Shown one piece after another: positions 1-11,800 of a DNA stretch of 64,000 nucleotides. Source of the stretch: Bugula neritina (lineage: Eukaryota; Bryozoa; Gymnolaemata; Cheilostomatida; Bugulidae). The position numbers and the translations under genes were made by a program. The stretch lies in assembly GCA_964035545.1 (NCBI GenBank), contig OZ037768.1:4207241-4271240 (forward strand), written 5' to 3'. The notes under the pieces were generated by a model that saw only the letters and a program-made list of their open reading frames with translations, was not told the origin of the DNA and searched no databases. Every line of letters starts with the position of its first letter. Within the stretch, counting starts at the first letter, position 1.

Positions 1-2
1 GA

Positions 3-2333
3 GTGAACAATAGCCAACTCTCGGGGCTAGGGGTTGTCGAAGGTGCGCACACTAGAATCCAACTCGCCAGCAGTCTTAACCGGCTGACTGACCGAGGAGA
101 GATCTTGGTGCAGTGTGTCAACCCCTTCTCCGAAGCGGTACAATTACCGTCAGGATCCATGCTGGGTCGCTTCCACTCCATCCAGGAGGAGGATATAGGG
201 CCGTCGCTGGGAGCTGCGACGGAAGGTCCCCAACAGAGCCCGTCAGTTAGGCGGGGGACCGTCCCATCACACGTCAAAGAGCTATACCAGGCAGCGTGTA
301 ACGGCTGCACGGGCAACGTGGAACGCCAGACTATGGCTCAGTTGCTACGTGATTATAGCGACGTGTTCAGCAGTGGGGACCATGACGTCGGCCTGACCAC
401 GGCCGTCCGTCATGAGATACCGCTGGCTGCAGGGACTACCCCTATTCGGCAGCCCACTAGGAGGCTGGGACCCGAGAAGGAAAAGGAGGTCAGCCAACAA
501 GTCCGGGATCTTTTGGACCGCGGCCTCATCGAGCCAGCACATAGTGCGTGGAGTTCACCGGTCGTCCTGGTCCGAAAGAAAGACGGCAGTTGGCGGTTCT
601 GTGTGGATTATCGCAAGCTCAATAGCGTGACCATACAGGACGCCTACCCCTTACCCAGGATCGACGAATCTCTGGACGCCTTAGCCGGCAGCAAGTACTT
701 CAGTACGCTAGACTTGTTGAGCGGCTATTGGCAGGTCCCCCTCAGCCCAGACGCCCAGGAGAAGGCGGCGTTCATCACGCGGGACGGCTTATGGAAGTGG
801 AAAGTCCTCCCCTTCGGACTGACTTCTGCCCCCGCCACGTTCCAGCGGCTCATGGAACAGGTCCTCAGTGGACTCCACTGGAAGACACTGCTAGTATACC
901 TCGACGACGTCATCGTGATCTCCCCAGACTTTCAGACGCACGTCAGCCGTCTGCGGGAGGTCTTCGATCGACTCCGAGGCGCCAATCTGAAGCTCAAACC
1001 CTCCAAGTGCGCTCTCTTGCAGCCAGAGGTGAAGTACCTGGGGCACATCGTCGGCCGTCACGGTGTGGCGACGGATCCTGAAAAGGTACGAGCTATAGAA
1101 GATTGGGTAACCCCCCAGGATTTGACCGGGCTACGGGCTTTCCTGGGGCTGGTAGGGTATTACAGGCAATACATACCAGACTTTGCGGGGGTAGCGCAGC
1201 CATTAAACCGGCTCACCGCAAAGGGGGTGACCTGGCAGTGGACTCCCGTCGAACAGAGAGCGTTCGACTGCCTCAAAGGCCGCCTGCTGGAGGCCCCTAT
1301 CCTGGCCTATCCAGACCCTGCCCTGGAGTACATCCTCGATACTGACGCCAGTGACCAAAATGTCGGCGCTGTGCTGTCCCAGGTGCAGGAGGGCCGCGAA
1401 GTAGTCGTGGCCTACTACAGTAAGTCTCTCTCGCCCACTGAACGAAATTACTGCACTACCCGAAAGGAATTGCTGGCAGTAATCAAGTCAGTGAAGCATT
1501 TCAGACCTTATCTATACGGCAGGAAGTTCCGCTTGCGGACCGACCACGCCTCCTTGATTTGGTTATGTAAGAGAGCAGAACCGTCCAGCCAAGTCGCCCG
1601 ATGGCTCGAGGTCCTGGCTGAGTTCTCTTACCGGATCGAGCACCGACCCGGTAAGAAACACGGCAATGCTGATGGACTGAGCCGGCGACCGGACGAGGGG
1701 TGTAAACAGTGCCTCAACATCGAGAAGAGGGACGGAGGTCCTCCAAAATCCGAGTTGAGAGCACTGAACCACTCTGAAACGGAGTATGACTGGGACCAGG
1801 GTCAACTCCTACAGAAGGCCGCTACGCCCCCGGAGGCTATCCAACGCCTCCGTGCCAATCCTGTCTTGGCTGATAACGTTAGGGAGCTACGAAGACTCCA
1901 GGAGGACCTCCCTGGAGTGGTAGCCGTCGTATATCGTGCCAAAAAGGAGGGGCGACGACCCAGTGAAGAACAACTGCGGCAGGGATGCACCGAGTTACGG
2001 TCGTACTGCCAACGTTGGGACTCCCTGCGGATCGGGCCAGATGGTCTGCTGACCATCACAGTGGCTGCTCACAACAACCAGTATGGCAGGAAGAGGGTGA
2101 TCTGCCCAGCCGCCATACGCCGGGAGTTAGTATGGGACACCCACAAGCAAGCCCACGCCGGGGTGAGCAGGGTGCTCTCCAAGTTACAACTCCGGTGGTA
2201 CTGGCCCGGCATGGAGCGTGAGGTGCGGCGTAGAGTCAAACAATGCGAAATCTGCCAGGCCAGCAAGCATGGCCGTCTCCCTGGTGAAGCGGGACGGCGT
2301 AGGTATATGCTGGAAGGCCGTGGCAGGTGGTAG
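3..2333 (+). pseudogene. pol: pol fragment 1: RT, RNase H and H2C2 finger, frameshifted
   Basis: This is the open reading frame of the first part of Pol in copy A, entering from the left window edge, so its first codon is not a true start. It carries the reverse transcriptase with the YLDD active site (about nt 897-908), the RNase H domain starting at the DTDASD motif (about nt 1338), and the HHCC integrase zinc-binding region (HKQAH about nt 2140, CEIC about nt 2245). One base is missing near 2303 relative to copy B, so the frame shifts and ends at 2333 before the integrase catalytic core. Its RNase H reads LRTDH, where copy B has LPTDH. It is probably not functional as a polyprotein. Confidence 0.93.
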
Positions 2334-3829
2334 CTATCGACCTAGTCGGACCCATGCCCGTCACCCCCAGAGGAAACAGTTGGATCCTAGTATTAACCGA
2401 CCACTTTACACGGTGGGCGGATGCCCTGGCTATTCCAGATGCGTCCGCCCCCACAGTGGCCAGGGTGCTGGATCAAAATGTATTCTGCTATCTTGGACTA
2501 CCTGAGCAAATACATTCGGACCAGGGGGCTCAATTCCAGTCCCAACTGTTGAGCGACCTCTGCCGCCTCTGGGGAGTAAACCAAAGCAGGACCACCCCGT
2601 ACCATCCTCAGGGCAACGGGGTGGTGGAACGCAACAATCGCATGTTGGGCGATGCACTGCGCAGTCTGCTCCTCGGCCGGGGTCAGGAGGAGTGGGATAC
2701 GGTACTGCCGCAAGTCATGCGGGCCTACCGTAGTACACCACACACCAGTACGGGGGAAACCCCTAACCTCCTGATGCTCGGTCGAGAGACGCGAGTGCCT
2801 GACCACCTCACATACCACATCCCAGAACAGGACTATACCATCCACGAGTATGCCAGTAAATTGATAGAGGACCTGAGGGCCGCACACGAAATACTGCGGG
2901 CGAAGCAGTGGCAGGTACGGCGAGAGGACTCTCAGGAACCACCTCTCTATCAAACTGGGGACTGGGTGTGGATGGTCAACTACCGTAGGCGTCGAGGACA
3001 AGCGGCTAAGCTCCAGCCTAAGTTTGTGGGACCCTACGTAGTAGTTGAGGCTATGCCCAATCATACGTACAAGTTGGAGCGATCTGGACAGGTCTCTGTC
3101 CAGAACGAAACCCGCTTGAAACCGTATTGGGCTAGCCCAGGAGCAGCAGGAGCAGCCCCCCCGTTGTTGGAGCCCAGGAGGCAGACAGTAACGCGTGGGC
3201 GGCAACGGCATGGACCCGAGTACGAAGTGGTCGTGCCGCGGGGAGAGGACTTGGTGAGGCAGGAGACGCCACTCCCACCAACGGAAGTGCGCCCACCGCC
3301 CCCAGTACCAAGTCTACCCCCACCACTTCCGGTTCCGCATCCGCGTCCGGAAGTGCAAAACCCCCCCGTGGGAGGGGCTCCATCTGGAGACAACAGCGGA
3401 GAGGGGAACACCACCACCAACGGCGGGCCAGAAACACCACAGGTGGAGCAAAATAGCCCACCAGTGAGTACGCCGCCCCAACCAACAGCTACAACTCCCC
3501 CTCCAGCTGATACGTCACCTCCCCTGGAACGGGGACAGCGTACTAGACAACCCCCAGCATACCTTAAAGACTACATATGTGACCGTGTTACAAACGGCAG
3601 TTATGAAAGTCTAGCTGGGCGCCGTACGGAAGGACTGGCAGCAAAGCGTGGGAGTTGTGAACACCACGGAAATCTCAACTTTTGCGAAGGCGGAGTAGTA
3701 AACAAAACTACTACGCCCGGGGCAAATAGTTCCAGCCGTGCGCAACAACCACGCTGCCCAGTCTTTTCGTACGCTGACGTTGTCAAGGGAAGACGCATTC
3801 AAACTCAATCCACGGACATCCAAGCTTGA
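2327..3829 (+). pseudogene. pol: pol fragment 2: integrase core, GPY/F module, Pro-rich tail
   Basis: This continues Pol of copy A in the next frame after the frameshift near 2303. It encodes the integrase DDE core: Asp in VAIDLVG, Asp in SDQGAQF and Glu in VVERNN. A GPY/F-like module (FVGPYVV) and a long Pro/Thr-rich tail with a TRQPPAYLKDY motif near the end follow. An internal ATG at 2327 allows an open frame, but in an intact element this segment is joined to RT and RNase H. Separate translation is not expected in the family. The stop at 3827-3829 lies 65 nt before ORF3. Confidence 0.9.
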
Positions 3830-3894
3830 ACGCTGAGTATGATTACAAATACCGGGTTCTCAGGTAAGCTTGCTCTGAGCTAACATTTCCACTC

Positions 3895-4983
3895 ATGGAA
3901 ACCAGTCTACCATCAGTCAGTTCTGATTTAATCGCCTTGATTGAATCACAACTACTGGGGACTGAGTCTTACGTGAAAGGCGACGAGAACATAAAGATGG
4001 CCGACGATCTACTAGATCTGGAGCTTGACACTATGTCTCTCTGTCAGTCTACACGACACGACTCAGTCCCTCGAGTGCTATCTGAAAAGATGTATGACTC
4101 CCAGACTAGTAACAGTCGGTTGTCATCAGAATTATGGTGTAAAGATCATATTCGATCTAACAGTAATTCTGCTCTTTTAGATACCGCTCTCTCTCCTCTC
4201 TCTGGTGACATGCCGTCACTAGAAATGGCTTGGAACGAGGAACCCGTTCCCACTACTCTTCCGGAGGCACTCCTACAACAATCATGCTGGGTTACAACAG
4301 ATACAGAAACACTGATACGAGAGCACAAGGGAGACGACCAATGCACCACCTGCCGTTTATGCCAGCTTCACTTCACTACCTCACGAAGACTTCGAGTTCA
4401 TATTCCCCAACATTATTTCACCACCTTTTGTCCCTGTGGTGAATATAGTTACCACAGGGACTACATCCTCCGTCACCAGCGAACTATGGGATGCCATATT
4501 GGACACCTGTTCGAAGTCGACGAACCCTCCTTTCCACAATTCCTTAATCTCATCCGACCGTTCATATCAGACCCAGTTCGATATGAACGGCTGCGTCAGG
4601 AGTTCCCCGCACCCAGGACCATCACACAGGGACCCTGCCCTAAACCACCCGGATATAGGAAACCACGCGTATCCCGTTCCTCACCCCCCGCACGCACAGT
4701 GCTCCACCCCGACTCCATACCAAGAGTCGTGTTACGACGCATCGATATACCACAGCGATGGCGTCCCTCCCCCCCTGTCTCCCCAAGGCCTTCTCGTAAA
4801 CGGCGTTGGCCATCTTCATCCCCCAACCGACACTCTGCCCCTGCCAGGAATCTAGGCGAGGCAGAAGAGCGGATACGAGAATTAGAGAAAGAGGTGCAAA
4901 GACTGACACCGAGAATCTCCGCCGCCGCATCAGAACTCCGGGCCCTCTCTGCCTCTGTAGCCCGAATGAAAGGAAGTGCTTGA
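3895..4983 (+). CDS. ORF3 of retrotransposon copy A: zinc-finger/coiled-coil protein
   Basis: This 362-residue ORF follows pol and precedes the 3' LTR. It is unlike Gag, Pol or Env: no signal peptide or membrane segment is visible. Residues 153-173 form a classical C2H2 finger (C-x2-C-x12-H-x3-H, beginning CRLC). A second, atypical finger begins CPC at residues 179-181, followed by x12-H and a late Cys-His. After a Pro/Arg/Ser-rich stretch (about 240-315), the last ~45 residues form a heptad-like helix (LGEAEERIRELEKEV...), a likely coiled coil. The start ATG at 3895 is the first in frame. Copy B carries the same ORF, full length, with only a few substitutions by eye. The function is unknown; nucleic-acid binding plus oligomerisation is inferred from the motifs. 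Confidence 0.85.
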   Translation: METSLPSVSSDLIALIESQLLGTESYVKGDENIKMADDLLDLELDTMSLCQSTRHDSVPRVLSEKMYDSQTSNSRLSSELWCKDHIRSNSNSALLDTALSPLSGDMPSLEMAWNEEPVPTTLPEALLQQSCWVTTDTETLIREHKGDDQCTTCRLCQLHFTTSRRLRVHIPQHYFTTFCPCGEYSYHRDYILRHQRTMGCHIGHLFEVDEPSFPQFLNLIRPFISDPVRYERLRQEFPAPRTITQGPCPKPPGYRKPRVSRSSPPARTVLHPDSIPRVVLRRIDIPQRWRPSPPVSPRPSRKRRWPSSSPNRHSAPARNLGEAEERIRELEKEVQRLTPRISAAASELRALSASVARMKGSA

Positions 4984-5328
4984 AGATGATGCCCCTCCTC
5001 TCCCTATCCGTGATGGTACAGCAGGTGGTGCCCCATTACAGACCCTTCTCACGCCGGTGCTCACAAACAATTACTCAGTGTAACAATATAGTAACCTACC
5101 AGTATACAGCTCTACCTCTACAAACTATCCCTTATAAGTGCCTCCCGCCGGTGCCATTGTGTATTTACTGTTATATTTTTTTATATATGTATATGTTTCT
5201 TATTACTGTACATAGCCATGTTTTTCTCTTATGTACCACACGCTCTCTCGGTTTTTTTTATATAGTTTTATAACATTTTATGTTCGAATTTATTGTATCT
5301 GTGTTATCAGAAAGTAGGGCTTTCTGCT

Positions 5329-5339
5329 GGGGGGGGCGG
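5329..5339 (+). promoter_or_regulatory. polypurine tract of copy A
   Basis: A G-run interrupted by one C lies directly before the LTR at 5340, where plus-strand DNA priming occurs in LTR retroelements. The matching tract in copy B is 43913-43924. Confidence 0.7.
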
Positions 5340-5610
5340 TGTAGTAAGGACGTAATGCGCGCGTCCCCCGTATTCCTTCAGCCTATCCAAGTGCGTCACG
5401 TGATAGCCCTGAGTTAGTAGTAGTTTTGCAGTAGAGAGAGCGTGCTAACTAAGCGAAGATGTAATCTCTAATCTGTGTACGTGCTGTATCTTTTATATAA
5501 TTAGTAGTAAATAAACTTGGAAACTTTTACCTAAATACTTTATTGGTGTAGATAAATAGACATAATTACAAGCTAGGAACCCACGCATAGTAGTTACATA
5601 ACTTACTACA
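5340..5610 (+). repeat. 3' LTR of copy A (271 bp)
   Basis: It begins TGTAGTAAG and ends CTTACTACA, a 9-bp terminal inverted repeat. It contains a TATA-like box (TATATAA, 5494-5500) and, just after it, a polyadenylation signal (AATAAA, 5510-5515). By eye it differs from the copy B LTRs at 4 of 271 positions. The close TATA/AATAAA spacing suggests a short R region. BBS4 starts 284 bp downstream on the same strand. Confidence 0.93.
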
Positions 5611-5894
5611 ATATGTCAGTTATTAAATGTTACTTCGATGTAATTTTTATATAGTTTGCAAGAAATACTAACATTGATTAAGGTTTTGTTGATTAAGGTT
5701 CTTTTTGTATACGTTAAGAGTATCATGATTAGATACGTTTTATGTATGCCCAAAATATTAAGTTGATGCCACTATTACACTTGATGCTACTTAATACATT
5801 TTTAGTTGGCAAAATTAATGAAATTGTAAACCTATCTATCTGCTTTGCATGCTATTTTCAAATGTAAAATTGACATTTATATGAATTTTAGGTT
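5611..5894. other. BBS4 upstream region
   Basis: AT-rich sequence lies between the copy A LTR and the first BBS4 coding exon. An acceptor-like tttag at 5886-5890 just before the ATG suggests a spliced 5' UTR whose upstream exon I cannot place. No ORF or repeat is seen. Confidence 0.4.
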
Positions 5895-8800
5895 ATGAAT
5901 GCCTTGGAATCTCTCAAAGAGCCCCCACCCCAACCAGTAAAGGCGGAGGCTGCTATAACTGCTCCTACAGTTACCAGTCTTCCCAAGCTTCCAAGAGCTA
6001 AAAAGGGTTATTTATATTAATTAACATAAAACAGTGAATAAAAGCAGTCACTTAATGGTCTTCTGCGGCATTAAATTTGCTAATTTCAACTAACAAAGTA
6101 TTTATATCCTCATGCATATTACTGTGTTCTATAGATTCAATAAATTTTTAGCTTGATAATACAATGGCTACAAGGTGACAAAAACTTTTTAACTTATTTA
6201 AACTAATTTTGCTTTTAATAACTGCTGTGTTGAATAGTTGGTAACTTAATTAAAGAAAAAATAACAGATTGTATAAAAAATAAGGCTTATAAACGACTTT
6301 TGCAACTGTGTTAGATAGTTAGTAGAATAAGTTTTTCTTGATTGTGAATACTGTAGTTATAGGCTTTTAATGTAGTTTTGTATTATGCTAAACATCTATG
6401 TAGTTCCGGAGTTGCCTATCATTGAAAGAAGGAACTGGCTAATACATCTGCATTATATTCAAAAAGACTATGAGAGATGCATGGAGATAGTGAATGAGCA
6501 GTTGGCAGAAACAGGGGGAATGTGTGAATACGCCATCTATGCTAAAGGTGTGTATATAACAGCTGGTCTCCACTGTAAATCCTGAGTTTAAGGTTGTGGG
6601 CAGTCCAAATTAATTTGGAGTCGCTGCTTGTTTTGTTATAAAACATAAGTTTGAAAGGCAGGAACTGCTAAACCTTATAGTCTATATTGTATTTTTGTTT
6701 TTTTTGTTCCACCTAGTAAAAACTGATCCTAAAAATTATTTTAAAATTAAAATGTTTAGTTAATCTGAAATCATAAATAGTTCTAAATTTAATCTAAAAT
6801 AGGAAATTAAATTGTCTAATTTTGTGAAAAAGACTTTTTTACAAAATCCTATTGCTGTGTAAATAAAGCTTATATTCCCATCTGGTCATAGTTGTTGGTA
6901 GAACTATTTCTTACCACTTATTATCAACTTAATTACATTAATTTTTCAGCCCTTATGCTGCGACAAGATGGAAAAATACAAGAATCTTTGGAGCTCTTTC
7001 AAACTTGTAGTATTCTCAATCCAAACTCTTGTGACAACATGAAACAGGTTGCTAGATCCTTGTAAGTCACATTATGACCGCTCGTAATGTGACTCACTAA
7101 TCTAATGTGACTCACTAGTCTAATGTGACTCACTAGTCTAATGTGACTCACTAATCTAATGTGACTCACTAATCTAATGTGACTCACTAGTCTAATGTGA
7201 CTCACTAGTCTAATGTGACTCACTAGTCTAATGTGACTCACTAGTCTGATGTAACTCACTAGTCTCCTGTGACTCACTAATCTACTGTAACTCTCTAGTC
7301 TAATGTGACTCACTAGTCTGATGTGACTCACTAGTCTAATGTGACTCACTAGTTTAATGTGACTCACTAGTCTAATGTGACTCACTAGTTTAATGTGACT
7401 CACTAGTTTAATGTGACTCACTAGTCTAATGTGACTCACTAGTCTAAAGTGACTCACTAGTCTAATGTGACTCAGTATGTAAATAATAATAGCTGTACAA
7501 CTGTTGGGAAAGAGGTTTGCTTTCACTGTATCTCAAGTTACATCAATTAATTTCTATTTTTGAAGTCAGTATTTACTTGAACCAATTTGACTTGCAATTA
7601 CAAATGTTAGTGCTCTGTGTGTGCACCGAGTATCGTGTGAAACTTCTACCTGCAGATTTCTCTTGGGCCGACACCGTGCAGCTATTGATGTGTATAACGA
7701 AGCAGCTACAATGAAAGAGCAAGATTGGGTGAGCAGACTTTACATTTTACCAACTTATTAGAACTCTAGTAATATACTGCAGAACACAGCCTTAGATATG
7801 ATTTTCAGGAAGTGTACCACAACCAGGGGGTGTGCTACATGTACCTCAATGAGAGAAACCAGGCGAAAACTCTTCTACAGAAAGCAATAGACTGTCAGAA
7901 ACATGAACTGTCTTTCATAATGCTGGGCAAATGCTACATCCATGAGCAGGATACTAGGAAAGCTATTGAGATATTCAAGCAAGCAGTAGAGTAAGTTTTA
8001 CATGTTCTGATTGGACATTCAAACTCTGTGAGCAGCTGTCACTCAGTGGATGCAGGTGCTTGTCTAACAGATGCTCACTCTAGGTCTCATTGTTGTGATG
8101 TCAGAATGGCATTTATTTACAATATTTTGCTCTGAACTGGAGAAACCATACTGCTAGCAGAGTTTGCAACTCTAAATATTAAATAACTGTTTGATTGATT
8201 TACACATTAGCAATAGTAAACTATATTTTTTAAGAAAAAATTATTTAGTGCTCCAGTGATTTTTTTACATGTAATTTGCGTTGTAAAAATATTTACAGAT
8301 TTTTAATGATTAAATTCTTAGCCCAAGTCTGTGTAATATAATATATTTAGGTAATTTAAAACAGCAAATTTGTTTTATTTTATAGGTTTTCCCCAGAAAA
8401 TCCTGATTTGCTGGCTACTTTAGGCATCCTGTATATTGAAGTAAGTGAATAGACTTGAGCAAAATTCTGATGACTACGTTAGGGTAGATCACCATTAAAC
8501 TAGTTCTGTCTGTGAGCTTCACTGTTAAAACTTTTTCAGTTTGGGTTTTAGATCCTGTGTACTATATTATTAGTATCATAACTATAAACTATTAGTAACT
8601 CTAAACTGTAAAGTCTAAACTTTTAGTAACTATAAACTATTACTAACTCTAAACTATCAATGACATAAATGATTAGTAAACTATTAGTAACTATCAACTA
8701 TTAGTAACTATCAACTATTAGTAACTATCAACTGTTAGTAACTATCAACTATTAGTATCAGTCAAACACATGGCTCACACTACTATTGAATGTAGGCTGG

Positions 8801-11800
8801 CAACTACCAGAAAGCCTTTGAACACCTGGGCAATGCCATGACTCATGATAATCAGCATATTCAGTCGATACTGGCTGCCGGGAAACTGATGCAGCAGTTT
8901 GGAGAGTTTGACGTGGCCCTCACCAAGTACAGGATCGGCAGCAGGGAGACACCGGAAAGTGCGCCCATGTGGAACAATATTGGAATGTGCTTCTTTGGCA
9001 AAAAGAAGTTTGTTGCTGTAAGTGTAGGCCATAGGGGTCAACGACCTTGAACCTCTGTAAAATTGAAATTAAATGTTTAACATAATTTAAGAACTTTATT
9101 ATTTTTAAAGATGCCTGCCAATACATTGTTACCAATGCTAATCGTTTATTGCTAGAATTCTCATGCAACTCATCAAATTTATCCATTTATTTTCTTTTTT
9201 CACAACAGTTCTATCTTTTATAAAACAGAAAACTTGAAAGCTGATGAAATTATCATAGCTTTACTTTCATTGTTCATTCAGTCATATTTTTCATTTTCTG
9301 ATGCTTTTTGGCGAAATGTTATTGATGCCAGTCTACATGAATTTAGGCAATAGCATGTCTGAAAAGAGCCAGCTATCTCTCTCCATTTCACTGGAAGATA
9401 CTGTACAATCTGGGACTGGCTCATTTGCACATGCAGCAGTATGCGTCAGCTTTCCAGTTCTTCAGCGCTGCCATTAACTTTAACAACAAACACGCTCCTC
9501 TTTACATGCTTTTGGCAGGTATGAGTTGGAAATATAGTTGTACAGTATATAAACACACCATGTATGGAATTGTTTACATCAAATATATCTCATTTTTATT
9601 GTGAGTAAACAATAGTGAATCATAATCACTGTAAAGTTATACATACTTGTGCGATGTAATGTTGCTATGTCGCAATAGCTCCAGGGAACCCATTTAGCAC
9701 CACTTTTCAACCACTTTCTAAGTAATATATTATTTAAGTTTTGGTGGAGTTGTGTTGTCATTGACGTGATAATACTTTCAGTGGCCCTCACTCATCTTGA
9801 TGACAAGGAAAATGCTAGAAATGCTTATGAAGAAGCTGTGAGGTTATCAGACACGTGAGTTTTAATAAATAGTTGTCTGGCAGTATTTAGGTGCTGTGAA
9901 AGAGAAATTTTGATAGCCTAAGTTCTTTAACTATCTTTATAAATTTTGGTTAAAGGCACGGGTTTGAGACCCGCATGGTGACATAACTTCTTTTGCAATA
10001 TTTTCCAATTTCTCCATTACTGCACCTAGCTATCTGATAATATACGTAAGCTGTCTACTACAGTCTGTAGTAAGTAGAGACAATGCTTGACTAGCATCAT
10101 AATTTAGTCTATATGTAAGTGTATTTGAAAGTGTGTGGTGACATGATAAGGTAGAAACTGTTGTTATAGGAGTAAAATATTATGTCATACACCTTTGTCA
10201 GTATTGGAGTTTCTTGTATCAACCCGTAGGAAGGAACTTTCAATACCTCTCAACTATTCCGTATTCTTATACAAGAATGGAGACAAGAAAGGGGCCAGCA
10301 AACAGTTTACAACATTTGAACACAGAATCAAGGAGAGGAAAGACAGGGGAGATAAAGACTTTGATAGTCAGGTACTGTTCTATGTAGAGTATTGTATATA
10401 CTGTGTAGAGTATTGTATATACTGTGTAAAGTATTGTATATACTGTGTAGAGTATTGTATATACTGTGTAGAGTATTGTATATACTGTGTAAAATATTGT
10501 ATGCATTGTGTAAAATTGCCAGATCATTGTGTTATTTTATTTATGTTCAGCTATTTATCATACAATAAATAAAATATTATAGAATGAACATAATATTTTA
10601 TGATAAATGTAGTATTACATAATAAATATAATAATATATAATAAATGTCATATTATATAATAAATATTTTGTGAATTAACTAGCCATTAGTTAACAGATT
10701 ACCCAATGGCACACAATAGCCTGTAAATATTGTAGTTGATACAAGTCAGTTTGAAACTGGGTCCAGCTCTTCAGCTGGGTGAGAGTTTAGTATGGCAGAG
10801 CAGACCTGAGGCTAAGACTGAAAGTGTGAAGCCTCCTCCCCCTCCCCAACACATGGCTGAGCCAGTAGTTGTGCCCACAGAACAAAGGTAAATCTAGTAC
10901 AGTGGTGTGTGCATGTAAATACTGATATAGGTTAATTATTAATGCATACATTATATCACACTACTTTATCTAATATATCACATGCTTCAATTACAAGCAT
11001 TTAGAATAATTATCTAAAAGATGTACTATATTTGTTAATACTCTAATATTTTTGTGTCTAGTCTTCAAATCATGATCTACTGATTGTCTATAGAAAAGGT
11101 TATCTACACCGTACTGTACATACCTACACCGTACTGTACATACCTACACTGTACTGTACATACCTACACTGTACTGTACATACCTACACTGTACTGTACA
11201 TACCTACACTGTACTGTACATACCTACACTGTACTGTACATACCTACACTGTTCTGTACATACCTACACTGTACTGTACATACCTACACTGTACTGTACA
11301 TACCTACACTGTACTGTACATACCTACACTGTACTGTACATATCTACACTGTACTGTACATATCTACACTGTACTGTACATATCTACACTGTACTGTACA
11401 TACCTACACTGTACTGTACATACCTACACTGTACTGTACATACCTACACTGTACTGTACATACCTACACTGTACTGTACATACCTACACTGTACTGTACA
11501 TACCTACACTGTACTGTACATACCTACACTGTACTGTACATATCTACACTGTACTGTACATATCTACACTGTACTGTACATACCTACACTGTACTGTACA
11601 TATCTACACTGTACTGTACATACCTACACTGTACTGTACATACCTACACTGTACTGTACATACCTACACTGTACTGTACATACCTACACTGTACTGTACA
11701 TATCTACACTGTACTGTACATATCTACACTGTACTGTACATATCTACACTGTACTATACATACCTACACTGTACTGTACATACCTACACTGTACTGTACA

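Larger units (their letters stand above)
1..5610 (+). mobile_element. Ty3/gypsy LTR retrotransposon, copy A (5' part outside window)
   Basis: The window opens inside pol, between the protease and reverse transcriptase regions. It continues through reverse transcriptase, RNase H, integrase, a 3' zinc-finger ORF and one 271-bp LTR. The same elements in the same order appear on the minus strand at 43642-51220 (copy B) with very high identity, which fixes the right boundary at 5610. Gag, protease and the 5' LTR are not visible. Pol is broken by a one-base deletion near 2303, so this copy cannot make an intact Pol, whereas ORF3 remains open. The element lies on the same strand as BBS4 and ends 284 bp before the BBS4 start codon. 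The 5' target duplication cannot be checked. Confidence 0.95.

Noticed and set aside
4436-4855. 139-codon ORF overlapping ORF3 in another frame, present in both copies (also 44397-44816)
   Set aside because: The copies are nearly identical, so an overlapping frame stays open by default. It shows no family features, whereas the ORF3 frame has zinc fingers and a coiled coil.
3895-4983. ORF3 as an envelope gene
   Set aside because: No signal peptide, furin-like site or membrane anchor is visible. Zinc fingers and a coiled coil indicate a non-envelope protein.
7080-7526. Possible CRISPR-like array
   Set aside because: The repeats are contiguous with no spacers, and the context is a eukaryotic intron. 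It is a minisatellite.
6999-7526. 175-codon RLVSHI-repeat protein (minus strand)
   Set aside because: The unit is 18 bp, so a stop-free unit stays open for the whole array. It spans BBS4 exon 3 on the opposite strand.
9955-9995. Fourth SINE or tRNA remnant (GGGTTTGAGACCC near 9960)
   Set aside because: Only a B-box-like word is present; no A box and no SINE body follows.
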